Origin: an uncultured Thalassotalea sp.
GTDB lineage: Bacteria > Pseudomonadota > Gammaproteobacteria > Enterobacterales > Alteromonadaceae
Direction of reading: 5' to 3'
Assembly (NCBI GenBank): GCA_947502355.1
Contig: CANMZP010000017.1
Coordinates: 23,624-87,623, forward strand
Length of the DNA: 64,000 nt
A program made the position numbers and the translations under genes. The notes under the pieces are model-generated. The model made no database searches and was not told the DNA's origin. It worked only from the letters and a program-made list of their open reading frames with translations. Every line of letters begins with the position of its first letter. Within the stretch, counting starts at the first letter, position 1. Of the stretch, positions 1 to 7,609 are shown piece after piece.

Positions 1-176
1 AACATTTAGATATTGTTATGCACGTATTTGCTCATGAAATTGAGGAATATTGTACCGACAACATTTCTAACAGGGATTTTAAAGAGGTGTTTTTACTTAA
101 CCAAGATTCATTTTTTAATGATGTTTCAAAGTCATACTGGCGTTTAGCATACGAAAATTATTGTAAAGCAAACTAA
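1..176 (+). CDS. 3' end of an unrecognised gene (partial)
   Basis: An open frame runs in from the left edge and stops at TAA 174-176, giving 57 visible residues ending RLAYENYCKAN. No start codon is needed inside the window, so the gene begins upstream. A strong terminator lies directly downstream, which supports a real gene end. The visible tail is acidic and aromatic with no motif I recognise. It is probably cargo of the mobile element that ends near 7140. Confidence 0.5.
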   Translation, partial: HLDIVMHVFAHEIEEYCTDNISNRDFKEVFLLNQDSFFNDVSKSYWRLAYENYCKAN

Positions 177-181
177 TCTAT

Positions 182-204
182 GGAGCCGTTAACGGCTCCT
201 TTTT
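182..204 (+). terminator. Rho-independent terminator
   Basis: A perfect palindrome (ggagccgttaacggctcc, 182-199) is followed by TTTTT. It sits 6 nt after the stop of the partial plus-strand gene and would end that transcript. Its stem also lies beyond the 3' end of the convergent HNH gene. Confidence 0.85.
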
Positions 205-241
205 ACGTCGTATCTGAGAATGGGCAAAATCAGAACTTTCG

Positions 242-1135
242 TTATTCAGATTCTAGCGTCAAGAATTTTTCGTTATGGGCGGAAATATATTTATCAAACC
301 GGACTTGTGAATTCATGTGCATTCTTGAAATTGCCAACTCAGTGCCACTTTCGATACCAAGGCTTTTTAAAGTCCTTGCGTCCAGGCTTTTTGATAGCTT
401 AGTGACATATCTATTTCCTTGCTTGAAAAAGGAGATCTTGTGCCTATCGAACAGTTTATCGACATGAGCACACAGTAATATACCATTAGCACCATCTATT
501 CTTTGCTCGTTTGATTCGCACTTAGACCAGGGCACGATATGTGAAGCAACTAATAACTCTTTTATTTGCGTGAATGTGAGCGCACAGGATTCACCATTAC
601 CCCATATATCAATGACATTCCTTCTGAACTTGCCCTGCCCAATGCGTGACATCACCAAACTTTCTTTTTCTGTTTGCCCTACATTTGATTGATATATATC
701 TGCGATGTCGGCTGTTTGTTGGTTTTGAAGACGAGTGGAATAAACGCTTTGGTGATTACCTACGGCATAGTAATGGTTATTGACTTTTTGCAACTCCATG
801 CCTGTCAATTCCTCGACATGCCTTTTTATCTTGGCTCTGCCACTGCCCGTTTCATCAACAAAATCTTTGTCTTCAATTATTGGAAACGTTTTCAATTTAT
901 AATTGTTGTTTTCTATGAGCTGGATGTACTCGTAAGCCTCACTGAACGCTGGTTGTTTTCTGCCATTTTCATTTCTTTCCCAGTCCATAGATAAAATCAG
1001 AGATCGACCTTCTGATGTCCATGTGTCCCAAGCTCCAAAGTACACAGTTTCGGCATCATGATTTACAAATGCCCACCCCCAACGCCAATTTTTGCTAGTA
1101 GCTCCATGAGATTCCATAAACTGCTTTCTTGACAC
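242..1135 (-). CDS. HNH endonuclease (HNH_2 type) with N-terminal sensor-like domain
   Basis: This is a predicted DNA endonuclease of 297 residues. The C-terminal half carries an HNH_2-type core: VASHIVPWSK around 197-206 with His199, Asn217 in DGANGILL, then CAHVDKLFDRH (222-232). The N-terminal part, beginning MSRKQFMESHGA, resembles the extra domain found in many island-borne HNH restriction-like enzymes. No methylase or specificity subunit is adjacent, so a type IV-like or phage-defence role is inference. It points convergently at the partial gene across a terminator. Placement in the mobile element suggests cargo. Confidence 0.8.
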   Translation of the reverse strand: MSRKQFMESHGATSKNWRWGWAFVNHDAETVYFGAWDTWTSEGRSLILSMDWERNENGRKQPAFSEAYEYIQLIENNNYKLKTFPIIEDKDFVDETGSGRAKIKRHVEELTGMELQKVNNHYYAVGNHQSVYSTRLQNQQTADIADIYQSNVGQTEKESLVMSRIGQGKFRRNVIDIWGNGESCALTFTQIKELLVASHIVPWSKCESNEQRIDGANGILLCAHVDKLFDRHKISFFKQGNRYVTKLSKSLDARTLKSLGIESGTELAISRMHMNSQVRFDKYISAHNEKFLTLESE

Positions 1136-1442
1136 AATAATTTCCCTATATTTTTAACTTTAGAATTATTCGGCTTACAACTTAGCACACCCGAAAAACC
1201 TTCGGAAGAGGATGAAGGCAATATAGATGTCTGAAAAAACTTTCGAAGTGTGAAATTTTCCCAATCAGTTCCTACATACATATAACTGGATAAAATCATC
1301 TCGCTGCTGCAAGCGGGGGCCTTATTTAGGCACTACTAAACACTAGGTACGCAGAACCCTGGTCTCTAGAACGGTATTGGCGGTATGCCTCTATTCGTTC
1401 CCCCAGTTATAGGCGGACAGACATTTAAAGATTGAGAACAAC
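1136..1442. other. Intergenic stretch, no gene recognised
   Basis: About 300 bp separate the HNH gene start from the next terminator. It should contain the HNH promoter. Short open frames are present but have no coding signature or ribosome site that I can support. Confidence 0.4.
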
Positions 1443-1472
1443 GAAAGAAGCCGCTTGTTAGCGGCTTCTTTC
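1443..1472 (-). terminator. Rho-independent terminator (possibly bidirectional)
   Basis: A 13-bp inverted repeat (gaaagaagccgct / agcggcttctttc) encloses a short loop 10 nt beyond the stop of the 369-residue minus-strand gene. T-rich sequence lies on both sides, so it may act in both directions. Confidence 0.75.
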
Positions 1473-1481
1473 ATCTTTTGA

Positions 1482-2591
1482 CTATGGCAGTAACGATTCG
1501 ATTCTCAGTCGCTCTTGCTCGGATATGCTTGGAAGATTAATTGCCTGATATCCTCCTATCTCTAATGGGGCGTCCCCTTCTCCATCCCAAACTTCACCTG
1601 TGTAAGCATGATATGCAACAATATTATCTTCAGTTACATCTACATCATTTGCCAAGCCCCATAGATGCCAGAACCACTTCTCTTCATTTGTGTCACACGA
1701 ACTAATCAAATCTGATAAAACAAAATTCGAAGGCTCATCAATTAATAAACCAATTTCCCAATAATGATGTTGGTCAGTAAAACAATCTACTGAAATAAAA
1801 TTTTTATTCTCTAAATAACTAAGGGTTTCTAGCACGAGATGATTTGAAATAACTAACTCATCGGTATAACCACACTCACAGCTTTTGTTTAACGCTCCTA
1901 ACAGTGGCGCAGTTGATTTTGGTGCAATTAACCCATGCTCTTCAATCTCTTGAGATAATTCCTTAAGCATGGTTTCAAAATGACTGATAATGGGGTAAGA
2001 CTTGGCGATATCTAGATGCATATCCGACAATTCTTTTCCTGCATTTAATCTATCAAACCAATACTTGGCGCTTTGATAAGCAAGATTTTCATCATAGGAC
2101 TGTAAGATACTAGAACAAAGGCAAACCAATAACAGGAAAGACTCTTTACACCCTTGCTGGTAGAGGTTTGATAGTAAATCAATGTACCAACTAGGGGCCT
2201 CATCATCCTCGAAGTCTCCTTCAAGATACTCAAAATCATATTTGTGATAAAAATCAAATTGATCAGCCAGGATCAGATCAAACAGCTCTTTCTTAAACCA
2301 TCTGATACTGAAAGTATCATTGAGCAAATTGGCACAATTTAAAGCTGCGTCGGCTGCTAACCCTAACTTAAGTCCTCTATCGAAGACTTGCCCTTTAGCA
2401 ACTTCTACGTTATCGATAACACCAAACAACGCTTTCAATCCTGATTGTTTTAATGCGGCATAACTTTTAAATCCAAGATACGCCGAGACCAACTCATAAA
2501 GAGAAGATTTTTTAACGGCGATATTGTGTTTGTTAAGTGAGCTAGAAAGCTCGTAAATGAAAGGTCTTAATGATTTCATAAACATATCCAT
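1482..2591 (-). CDS. Unknown acidic protein, 369 aa
   Basis: I do not recognise this protein. It is soluble, rich in Asp/Glu and aromatic residues, and has no signal peptide or transmembrane segment. The first 50 residues form a predicted helical segment ending LGFKSYAALKQSGL, reminiscent of short N-terminal DNA- or partner-binding motifs in plasmid and island proteins. That likeness is weak. Met codons occur at positions 1, 3 and 5 with no clear ribosome site, so the exact start is uncertain. A terminator follows immediately and the gene appears to be transcribed alone within the mobile element. Confidence 0.6.
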   Translation of the reverse strand: MDMFMKSLRPFIYELSSSLNKHNIAVKKSSLYELVSAYLGFKSYAALKQSGLKALFGVIDNVEVAKGQVFDRGLKLGLAADAALNCANLLNDTFSIRWFKKELFDLILADQFDFYHKYDFEYLEGDFEDDEAPSWYIDLLSNLYQQGCKESFLLLVCLCSSILQSYDENLAYQSAKYWFDRLNAGKELSDMHLDIAKSYPIISHFETMLKELSQEIEEHGLIAPKSTAPLLGALNKSCECGYTDELVISNHLVLETLSYLENKNFISVDCFTDQHHYWEIGLLIDEPSNFVLSDLISSCDTNEEKWFWHLWGLANDVDVTEDNIVAYHAYTGEVWDGEGDAPLEIGGYQAINLPSISEQERLRIESLLP

Positions 2592-2813
2592 ATGCTTGAG
2601 GCAAAGAGTTGCAGGCTATCTAGACCACACGCGATTACGGCCTGATATCTCAAGCGTAATTGAATAAGTTTATTAAATTAAAATATGTTCGATGACCAAT
2701 TAAGGTTGAGTGCTGTTTTTTACTCGCGTGCAAGTATGGCTAGCGCCGATGAGATTAATCTACAGCAGCATGTTTGACATTACAAGCTTAACCAGTAAAA
2801 CAGTCTCAATAAG

Positions 2814-3596
2814 TTACCAAAATTTATTATAGAGGATTGAGATGAGTTCTTTGCTGTAAATATATTTAATGGACTTTGAAAAAAATTCACGGTCTAAATC
2901 ATTCTCAGGCTTATCAACCAGTTTGTTGTTTACCCTCTCGGCATCTTTAACAAATCGTCTTCTATGAGAAAAGATAAGAACTTTGTTGAAGTTTTCTCCA
3001 GAATCAATGGCTCGTTTATAGCGCCTCAATAAGTCCAGGCGGTGCAATATTGTTTTAGACGAACATTCCACTTCAATGGCAATAACTTCACCTGATTTGT
3101 TATCATCATCAAAGACCTGATAACAAATGGCATCGACACGCCTTCTTTTTCCCTTTGAGTCTTTAGACTGCTCACGCTCCGTAATGAAAAAGGCATACTT
3201 ACCTTGTTGAACACCAATAGCTACGACGGCCTGAGCAATGAGATCATGGGTGATTGATTTTGGATTGATGGTACTTGGCTTGATATTATATTTTAGCTGT
3301 TCATTATGTAGCTCTTCCAACATTCGTACCGCTTTGGGCTTTAAAAGAAAAATCCTTTTATCACGTGTAGCATAGGTTGCGACTTCATTAATGACATCCT
3401 CTTTAACTAATCGTTTGATCATCCGGTTTACGACAGAACGGTCAACGCCCCAAAGCAACTCAATCACTGATACAGAGGTAAAACCAAAACGATAAATCCA
3501 ATCCAATAAAGAGTATTGCTTTGCATTGTGGCGTGCTTGTGTCGAATTCGACTTTTGATATTTTTGCGGTATCCCCCGCTCCTGGTGATAAATCAT
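2814..3596 (-). CDS. Winged-helix protein with nuclease-like C-terminal domain (replication-relaxation/MobC-like)
   Basis: Two parts are visible in 260 residues. Residues about 28-95 form a winged helix-turn-helix (SVIELLWGVDRSVVNRMIKR). Residues about 115-260 hold a conserved-looking core with VDAICY (Asp155), IEVECSSK (Glu175, Glu177, Lys181) and LLRRYKRAI. That arrangement resembles the replication-relaxation/MobC-like family of mobile elements and superficially a PD-(D/E)xK fold. A good ribosome site (aaaggag) precedes the ATG by about 8 nt. A role in mobilisation or replication of the element is inferred from family resemblance and from the neighbouring ATPase and integrase. Confidence 0.55.
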   Translation of the reverse strand: MIYHQERGIPQKYQKSNSTQARHNAKQYSLLDWIYRFGFTSVSVIELLWGVDRSVVNRMIKRLVKEDVINEVATYATRDKRIFLLKPKAVRMLEELHNEQLKYNIKPSTINPKSITHDLIAQAVVAIGVQQGKYAFFITEREQSKDSKGKRRRVDAICYQVFDDDNKSGEVIAIEVECSSKTILHRLDLLRRYKRAIDSGENFNKVLIFSHRRRFVKDAERVNNKLVDKPENDLDREFFSKSIKYIYSKELISILYNKFW

Positions 3597-3810
3597 AAAC
3601 CTGCTCCTTTAAAAATACATAGGAGAGTCGCAGGGAGATTGTCTTGAATTACAAGACAAACGATTGATTTTTTGCAGGCAATCAACAAAAGACAAGCGAT
3701 TTCTTAAATCGTCTATTCCATTTCATGGTATCAAATAATCAATTCCTTGCTACAAGCGACTCGTCGCTCTCCACTGCGGTTTTGGCTTCACCAAAAACAT
3801 TGATCATTTA

Positions 3811-3930
3811 GCGCCCTCCGACTGCCCTACGGTTGCGGAGCAAATGTGTTTCCTAGCGCCGAGAGGCAAGAGAAAACGCAAACCCATTTGCTCCGCCACA
3901 CTTTCAGGGTGTCTACGGGCGCTTTTTTTA
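3811..3930 (+). ncRNA. Candidate structured RNA or cruciform with terminal T-run
   Basis: Nested inverted repeats are present. Outer arms gcgccc (3811-3816) and gggcgc (3917-3922) enclose a perfect 12-bp stem gcggagcaaatg (3835-3846) / catttgctccgc (3885-3896), plus a small hairpin around 3897-3912. Seven T residues follow the outer arm, as in an intrinsic terminator. Base composition is clearly GC-richer than the flanks. It lies upstream of the plus-strand ATPase gene. It may be a small RNA, an origin structure or a recombination site. Confidence 0.4.
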
Positions 3931-4060
3931 TTTTCTGCCGAAAATGCTCTCGCCCAAAAATAATCTTCGATATTTTCAGGCTTCCGCTTTTTGTTTAATT
4001 TCTTCGAAATTGCTTTTTTACGCGAATGCTATGCATCGCTTGTTTCGGAACTTTCAGTTC

Positions 4061-4096
4061 ACCAATACCCTCCCCCCTAAAGGGGGATGTATTGGT
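4061..4096. repeat. Strong inverted repeat upstream of the ATPase gene
   Basis: Arms accaatac (4061-4068) and gtattggt (4089-4096) enclose complementary C-rich and G-rich tracts with a TAAA centre. The hairpin is very stable but has no T-run. It lies 83 nt before the ATPase start codon and could be an operator, an origin element or a leader structure. Confidence 0.5.
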
Positions 4097-4178
4097 ACTG
4101 GAAAATTCTCCTCATATCGAAAAATTTGCATACCCCGTTTCTACATTTCAATACATATCAATTTACAAGGAATGTTCG

Positions 4179-5018
4179 ATGAAACAATTGAATTTATTTG
4201 ACGACATGGAAAGCCTGTCAAACAAGGTAGTAAGCAAAACGGAAGCTAAAAAAGCAAATGGGTTTGGAAGCCCTACCGCTATCCCATATGCAACATTTAG
4301 CCAATTGAAAGGGATAGATAGAATTCCTTTATGGGGCAATATTTTTACATCTGGCGATATTATTGAAGTTGCAGGGCAGCAAGGTGTTGGTAAAACTAAT
4401 TGGCTCTACAAGCTGATATTGGCACTTGCGACAAGTGGTGAGTTTTTTGGTCACTCCGCTCCTGTCCCAAAGTCTGTCTTACTACTAGACGGTGAATTAC
4501 CCATAGACGATATAAACGAGCGTTTTTTTAAAGTTTGTGGAAACATCAATAACAATCAGCGTCAACTACTAGGGCAAAACCTCAGTATCGTTAACAGAGA
4601 ATTTTGTGGTGGTCTGATGCCTAATATTTGTGAATTAAGTAAATCAAGTGAACTTTTCAAAAGTATGACAGAGCACGACATTGTTGTGATCGATAGCCTT
4701 AAAACGAACTCTTTCGGCTCTAATATTTCCTGTGCAGATGACGTGGCCGATCTGATTAAACTTTTCTTAGAGCTAAAATCTAATGGAACGACAATTATCT
4801 ATGTAAACCATTTAACAAAAAATCAAGCTGTACTAGGTTCTGTGGACTTTGACATAATCAATGATGTCACTATTGCGCTGTCATTTGATAAGAAGAAAGG
4901 TGTGGATGTCAGGCAGTTCAGCATACTCAAGGGGCGCTCATTGAGCGAACAGGATAAAGTGCCACTACATTACACTTTCGAGCCGTCTGTTGCTGGTGTG
5001 CCTTTCAGGTTCTTATAA
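4179..5018 (+). CDS. RecA-fold ATPase, RepA/AAA_25 helicase-like
   Basis: This 279-residue P-loop ATPase resembles the hexameric RepA-type helicases and AAA_25 proteins that open or service replication origins of plasmids and islands. Walker A is GQQGVGKT (66-73). A Walker B-like strand reads IVVIDSLKTN, and a sensor-like strand IIYVNHLTK follows. The start at 4179 (MKQLNLFD) was chosen because AAGGA precedes it by about 7 nt; a longer in-frame extension crosses the 4061-4096 hairpin. The stop abuts the stop of the convergent zinc-ribbon gene. Function in element replication is inference. Confidence 0.75.
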   Translation: MKQLNLFDDMESLSNKVVSKTEAKKANGFGSPTAIPYATFSQLKGIDRIPLWGNIFTSGDIIEVAGQQGVGKTNWLYKLILALATSGEFFGHSAPVPKSVLLLDGELPIDDINERFFKVCGNINNNQRQLLGQNLSIVNREFCGGLMPNICELSKSSELFKSMTEHDIVVIDSLKTNSFGSNISCADDVADLIKLFLELKSNGTTIIYVNHLTKNQAVLGSVDFDIINDVTIALSFDKKKGVDVRQFSILKGRSLSEQDKVPLHYTFEPSVAGVPFRFL

Positions 5019-5303
5019 CTAGTTGCATTCAATGCAGCCGCCATTAACAACGTATCTTTTAACTTCTCCACAACGACCACACGGGGTTAAAGATGCATAA
5101 ATATGGTGGCCTGCATCTATTGCCTCTTTTTTGATTTGGCGATTTTTTAACTGCCTTTTTTCATCTTCAACGTGTTTGGGCAATCGATTAGATTGATTTC
5201 TTTTACTCTGTTTTTCTTGGGTACAAGGCCGACAACGCCTCTTCTTATCGTCATATCGATCTGTTTTGCCACAGACTCTACAAGGTTTATTTTTTAAATC
5301 CAT
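5019..5303 (-). CDS. Small double zinc-ribbon protein
   Basis: This is a basic protein of about 94 residues with two cysteine clusters: CRVCGKTD..CRPC near the N-terminus and CGRCGEVK..CIEC at the C-terminus. A highly charged helical linker joins them. The pattern suggests two zinc ribbons able to bind nucleic acid or protein. I chose the ATG at 5303; a GTG at 5327 is an alternative. Its stop codon directly abuts the ATPase stop, so the genes converge with no spacer. The function is unknown. Such proteins occur in phage and island modules. Confidence 0.6.
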   Translation of the reverse strand: MDLKNKPCRVCGKTDRYDDKKRRCRPCTQEKQSKRNQSNRLPKHVEDEKRQLKNRQIKKEAIDAGHHIYASLTPCGRCGEVKRYVVNGGCIECN

Positions 5304-5489
5304 AAAAAGTACAATACACCAACACACTTAAAGGTTAAATTTTTTTGCCCTTAACATCCACAATAGACCTATCTCTTGATTTCAAAAGAAACGCCATTGG
5401 TGGCAAGGACAAGAACATCTTTTACAGATGTAAAACATGTTCATGACTTCTACCATTTTTTACCAGAAAATACAATTAATAGGTTTTAA

Positions 5490-5792
5490 ATGAACGATTT
5501 ATCGCTACTAACAAGCTCGCTTGAAAATGTAATGAACAAAGCCGAATTGATAGATAATTTGCTTGAACGGATAGCAATACTAGAAGGCGAAGTTCAGATA
5601 CTTCGAGGTATCCAAAAAGAAAGTTGGGTCGCACTCGACAAGGCTGCGATTGAGATTGGAAAGTCTACTTCCGCTATTAGACAAATTGTCAAAAACCCCA
5701 AGAAGATGATGCCTAAAGGAAAAGTATGGAAACAGGAATCCAAAGGTGCATCGATATACATCAACTTAAAAGAATACCGTAAGGCCATGTAG
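5490..5792 (+). CDS. Excisionase-like small DNA-binding protein
   Basis: This 100-residue protein lies 11 nt upstream of the integrase gene. An N-terminal leucine-rich helix (residues 5-45, likely coiled coil) precedes a helix-turn-helix-like segment WVALDKAAIEIGKSTSAIRQ and a basic wing. Position and size fit a recombination directionality factor or regulator of the integrase. This is inferred from context; I cannot assign a named family with confidence. Transcription should continue into the integrase. Confidence 0.6.
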   Translation: MNDLSLLTSSLENVMNKAELIDNLLERIAILEGEVQILRGIQKESWVALDKAAIEIGKSTSAIRQIVKNPKKMMPKGKVWKQESKGASIYINLKEYRKAM

Positions 5793-5803
5793 GAGGTTAC
5801 CCC

Positions 5804-7051
5804 ATGCCAAAATCAAATTACGCAGATAAACTCAAAGCAGCAAAAGGCATAACTGAGTTCAAGGGTAACTTTCGTGTTCAGTTTAAGTTACCGGACATCA
5901 AGAGTGCAATAAGAAGGTCTCTAGGCATTATGGCCTGCGAAGAAAATCTTGATACAGCTATTGATAGCTTAAGAGCTATAAAACGTGATATTGCCAATGG
6001 TGCTTATCGAGTAGATCCTGATAACTTCTGGGCAACCCATTTCCCCAACTCTGAGAAGGTCGAAAGTATTAAAGTCCTTACCGTTGGTGATATTTTCGAT
6101 ATGTATGCTGATGAAAACTATGAAGACCTTACTGAGTCGCTTAAATCTAAATTTAAGAGTTGTAAGACTTGGGTGATCAAACACAAGCTTCATAACATCG
6201 AGTTAAAAAATCTTACTCACAAGCAAATTAATCAAGCAAGAAAAACTTCCGTAAAGAAATTGGCAGTCTCAAGCGTTATAGAATACTGCCAAACGTTCCG
6301 TCGGATCTTAGACATCGCAGTGGATGATGAGGTTATCAACTACAACCCATTCGCTCGCGTAAGCCGACTTGCACCAGACGAGAAGCTTGATGAGGATGTA
6401 TTACCATTCACGAGCGACGAGTTAAATTCACTGTTAAGTGTAATACATGTTCCTCAAACCAAGCTTATGGTGGAATTTCTTGCCTGGACGGGGTTAAGAC
6501 CAGGTGAAATGAAAGCGCTGGCTTGGGAGGATGTATTTATTGATGAGGATAATTTATCTGGTTACATAAATGTTAACTTTAATTTAGACCGTAAAGGAAA
6601 ATTAAAGACACCAAAAACCATTGCAGGTAAACGTAAAGTTGAACTTTTACCATGCACTGTAAAACTGCTAATCGCACAAAAACAGCGTAGTTATAACGTA
6701 CAAGCCTTAAATGAAACAATACATCTCAAACATGGCAAAACAAAGATAGTCCGTCGCCGTCGCGTTTTCTTAAGTAGAGAAAATAAGCCTTTCCTTCGAC
6801 CTGAACTGACAAACGCACCAAAGCAATGGGCCAACTGGTTAAATGAGGCTGGAATATCTCACCGCCCTCCTTACCAACTACGACATACATACGCAAGTCG
6901 TATGCTAAAATTCAACGCCAACCATGTCTGGCTAGCAAAGCAAATGGGACATGCTGATTGGGGTATGATCCGCACCATTTACGGGAAATGGATTGATGAA
7001 GGAAGCGATGAAATCAACAAAATTGCCGCCAATTTAGCCTTACTTCAGTAG
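5804..7051 (+). CDS. int: Tyrosine recombinase/integrase (Arm DUF3596 type)
   Basis: This 415-residue site-specific recombinase would integrate and excise the element. The N-terminal 80 residues match the DUF3596 arm-binding domain, a SAM-like core-binding domain follows (about 90-190), and the catalytic domain spans about 200-410. Catalytic residues visible are Arg232 (TGLRPGEM), Arg360 in YQLRHTYAS, His383 (MGHADW) and Tyr393 (IYGKW). Tyr replaces the usual first His of the HxxR box, which is common in this subgroup. A strong ribosome site (AGGAGG) precedes the ATG. Position next to ybaB marks one end of the element. Confidence 0.92.
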   Translation: MPKSNYADKLKAAKGITEFKGNFRVQFKLPDIKSAIRRSLGIMACEENLDTAIDSLRAIKRDIANGAYRVDPDNFWATHFPNSEKVESIKVLTVGDIFDMYADENYEDLTESLKSKFKSCKTWVIKHKLHNIELKNLTHKQINQARKTSVKKLAVSSVIEYCQTFRRILDIAVDDEVINYNPFARVSRLAPDEKLDEDVLPFTSDELNSLLSVIHVPQTKLMVEFLAWTGLRPGEMKALAWEDVFIDEDNLSGYINVNFNLDRKGKLKTPKTIAGKRKVELLPCTVKLLIAQKQRSYNVQALNETIHLKHGKTKIVRRRRVFLSRENKPFLRPELTNAPKQWANWLNEAGISHRPPYQLRHTYASRMLKFNANHVWLAKQMGHADWGMIRTIYGKWIDEGSDEINKIAANLALLQ

Positions 7052-7071
7052 TAAATATTAAGCACACAATC

Positions 7072-7100
7072 AAAGCCCAAATTATTTCATTTGGGCTTTT
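7072..7100 (+). terminator. Rho-independent terminator of the integrase gene
   Basis: The inverted repeat aaagcccaaa / tttgggcttt (7072-7081, 7090-7099) ends in a T-run 21 nt after the integrase stop. Confidence 0.85.
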
Positions 7101-7113
7101 CTACGCTTGGCGC

Positions 7114-7132
7114 TTGGTATCTATTTGGTATC
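7114..7132. repeat. Paired ttggtatc direct repeats, possible integrase arm sites/att region
   Basis: ttggtatc occurs at 7114-7121 and 7125-7132, eleven base pairs apart, between the integrase terminator and the ybaB terminator. Same-phase short repeats beside an integrase gene suggest arm-type binding sites at the element end. The core att site cannot be fixed because the other end lies outside the window. Confidence 0.4.
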
Positions 7133-7146
7133 CGCAAATTTCAGGC

Positions 7147-7175
7147 AAAAAAATAGCGCCACAGGGCGCTATTTT
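7147..7175 (-). terminator. Rho-independent terminator after ybaB
   Basis: Inverted repeat aaaatagcgcc / ggcgctatttt on a short loop, followed on the minus strand by seven T residues, 15 nt beyond the ybaB stop. Confidence 0.85.
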
Positions 7176-7189
7176 TCTGGGGTTCTAAA

Positions 7190-7516
7190 TTAGAATGGCA
7201 TTTTCATACCCGGCGGCATCTGCATACCACCCGTTACGCCAGCCATTTTTTCTTTGCTCGTTTCTTCAACACGGCGTACTGCGTCGTTGAATGCTGCGGC
7301 AACCAAGTCTTCAATCATTTCTTTGTCGTCTTCCATCAAGCTTTCGTCGATTTCGATACGACGAACGTTGTGGTTACCCGCCATTGTTACTTTAACCATG
7401 CCAGCACCTGCTTCACCAATCACTTCCATATTAGCGATTTCTTCTTGTGCTTTTTGCATTTTTGCTTGCATTTGTTGGGCCTGTTTCATCAGGTTACCCA
7501 TGCCGCCTTTCATCAT
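7190..7516 (-). CDS. ybaB: YbaB/EbfC nucleoid-associated protein
   Basis: The 108-residue protein is a typical YbaB/EbfC DNA-binding dimer. It has an N-terminal Met/Gln-rich helix ([19 protein letters not shown]), a central beta sheet ([17 protein letters not shown]) and a Met/Pro-rich tail. The family coats DNA and is conserved between dnaX and recR. GGAGA precedes the tandem ATG ATG start. Here dnaX lies 94 nt upstream as expected, but recR does not follow; a terminator and the integrase do. Both genes are probably co-transcribed. Confidence 0.95.
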   Translation of the reverse strand: MMKGGMGNLMKQAQQMQAKMQKAQEEIANMEVIGEAGAGMVKVTMAGNHNVRRIEIDESLMEDDKEMIEDLVAAAFNDAVRRVEETSKEKMAGVTGGMQMPPGMKMPF

Positions 7517-7609
7517 AATGTGTTCTCCAAATTATCAATGCGCAAACTTTAGAGCGAATCGCACCAAAATTCAAGCAATAGTTGCTGCCAACAGCTTTAA
7601 CGGCCCATT

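Larger units (their letters stand above)
3597..4178. other. Non-coding control region of the mobile element
   Basis: Nearly 600 bp separate two divergently transcribed genes. The segment holds a large GC-rich palindromic region (3811-3930), a second hairpin (4061-4096) and AT-rich flanks. Upstream open frames overlapping it lack ribosome sites and run through the hairpins, so I treat it as non-coding. It could contain a replication or transfer origin or a structured RNA; the sequence alone does not decide. Confidence 0.5.

Noticed and set aside
1063..1299. 78-codon minus-strand frame upstream of the HNH gene
   Set aside because: It overlaps the HNH start in another frame and has no recognisable motif or ribosome site.
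4026..4178. N-terminal extension of the ATPase gene
   Set aside because: The extension crosses a strong hairpin and lacks a ribosome site. The internal ATG at 4179 has AAGGA at the right distance.
7100..7190. tRNA or tmRNA gene as integration target beside the integrase
   Set aside because: No cloverleaf or CCA-type end is visible; only two terminators and short direct repeats occur there.
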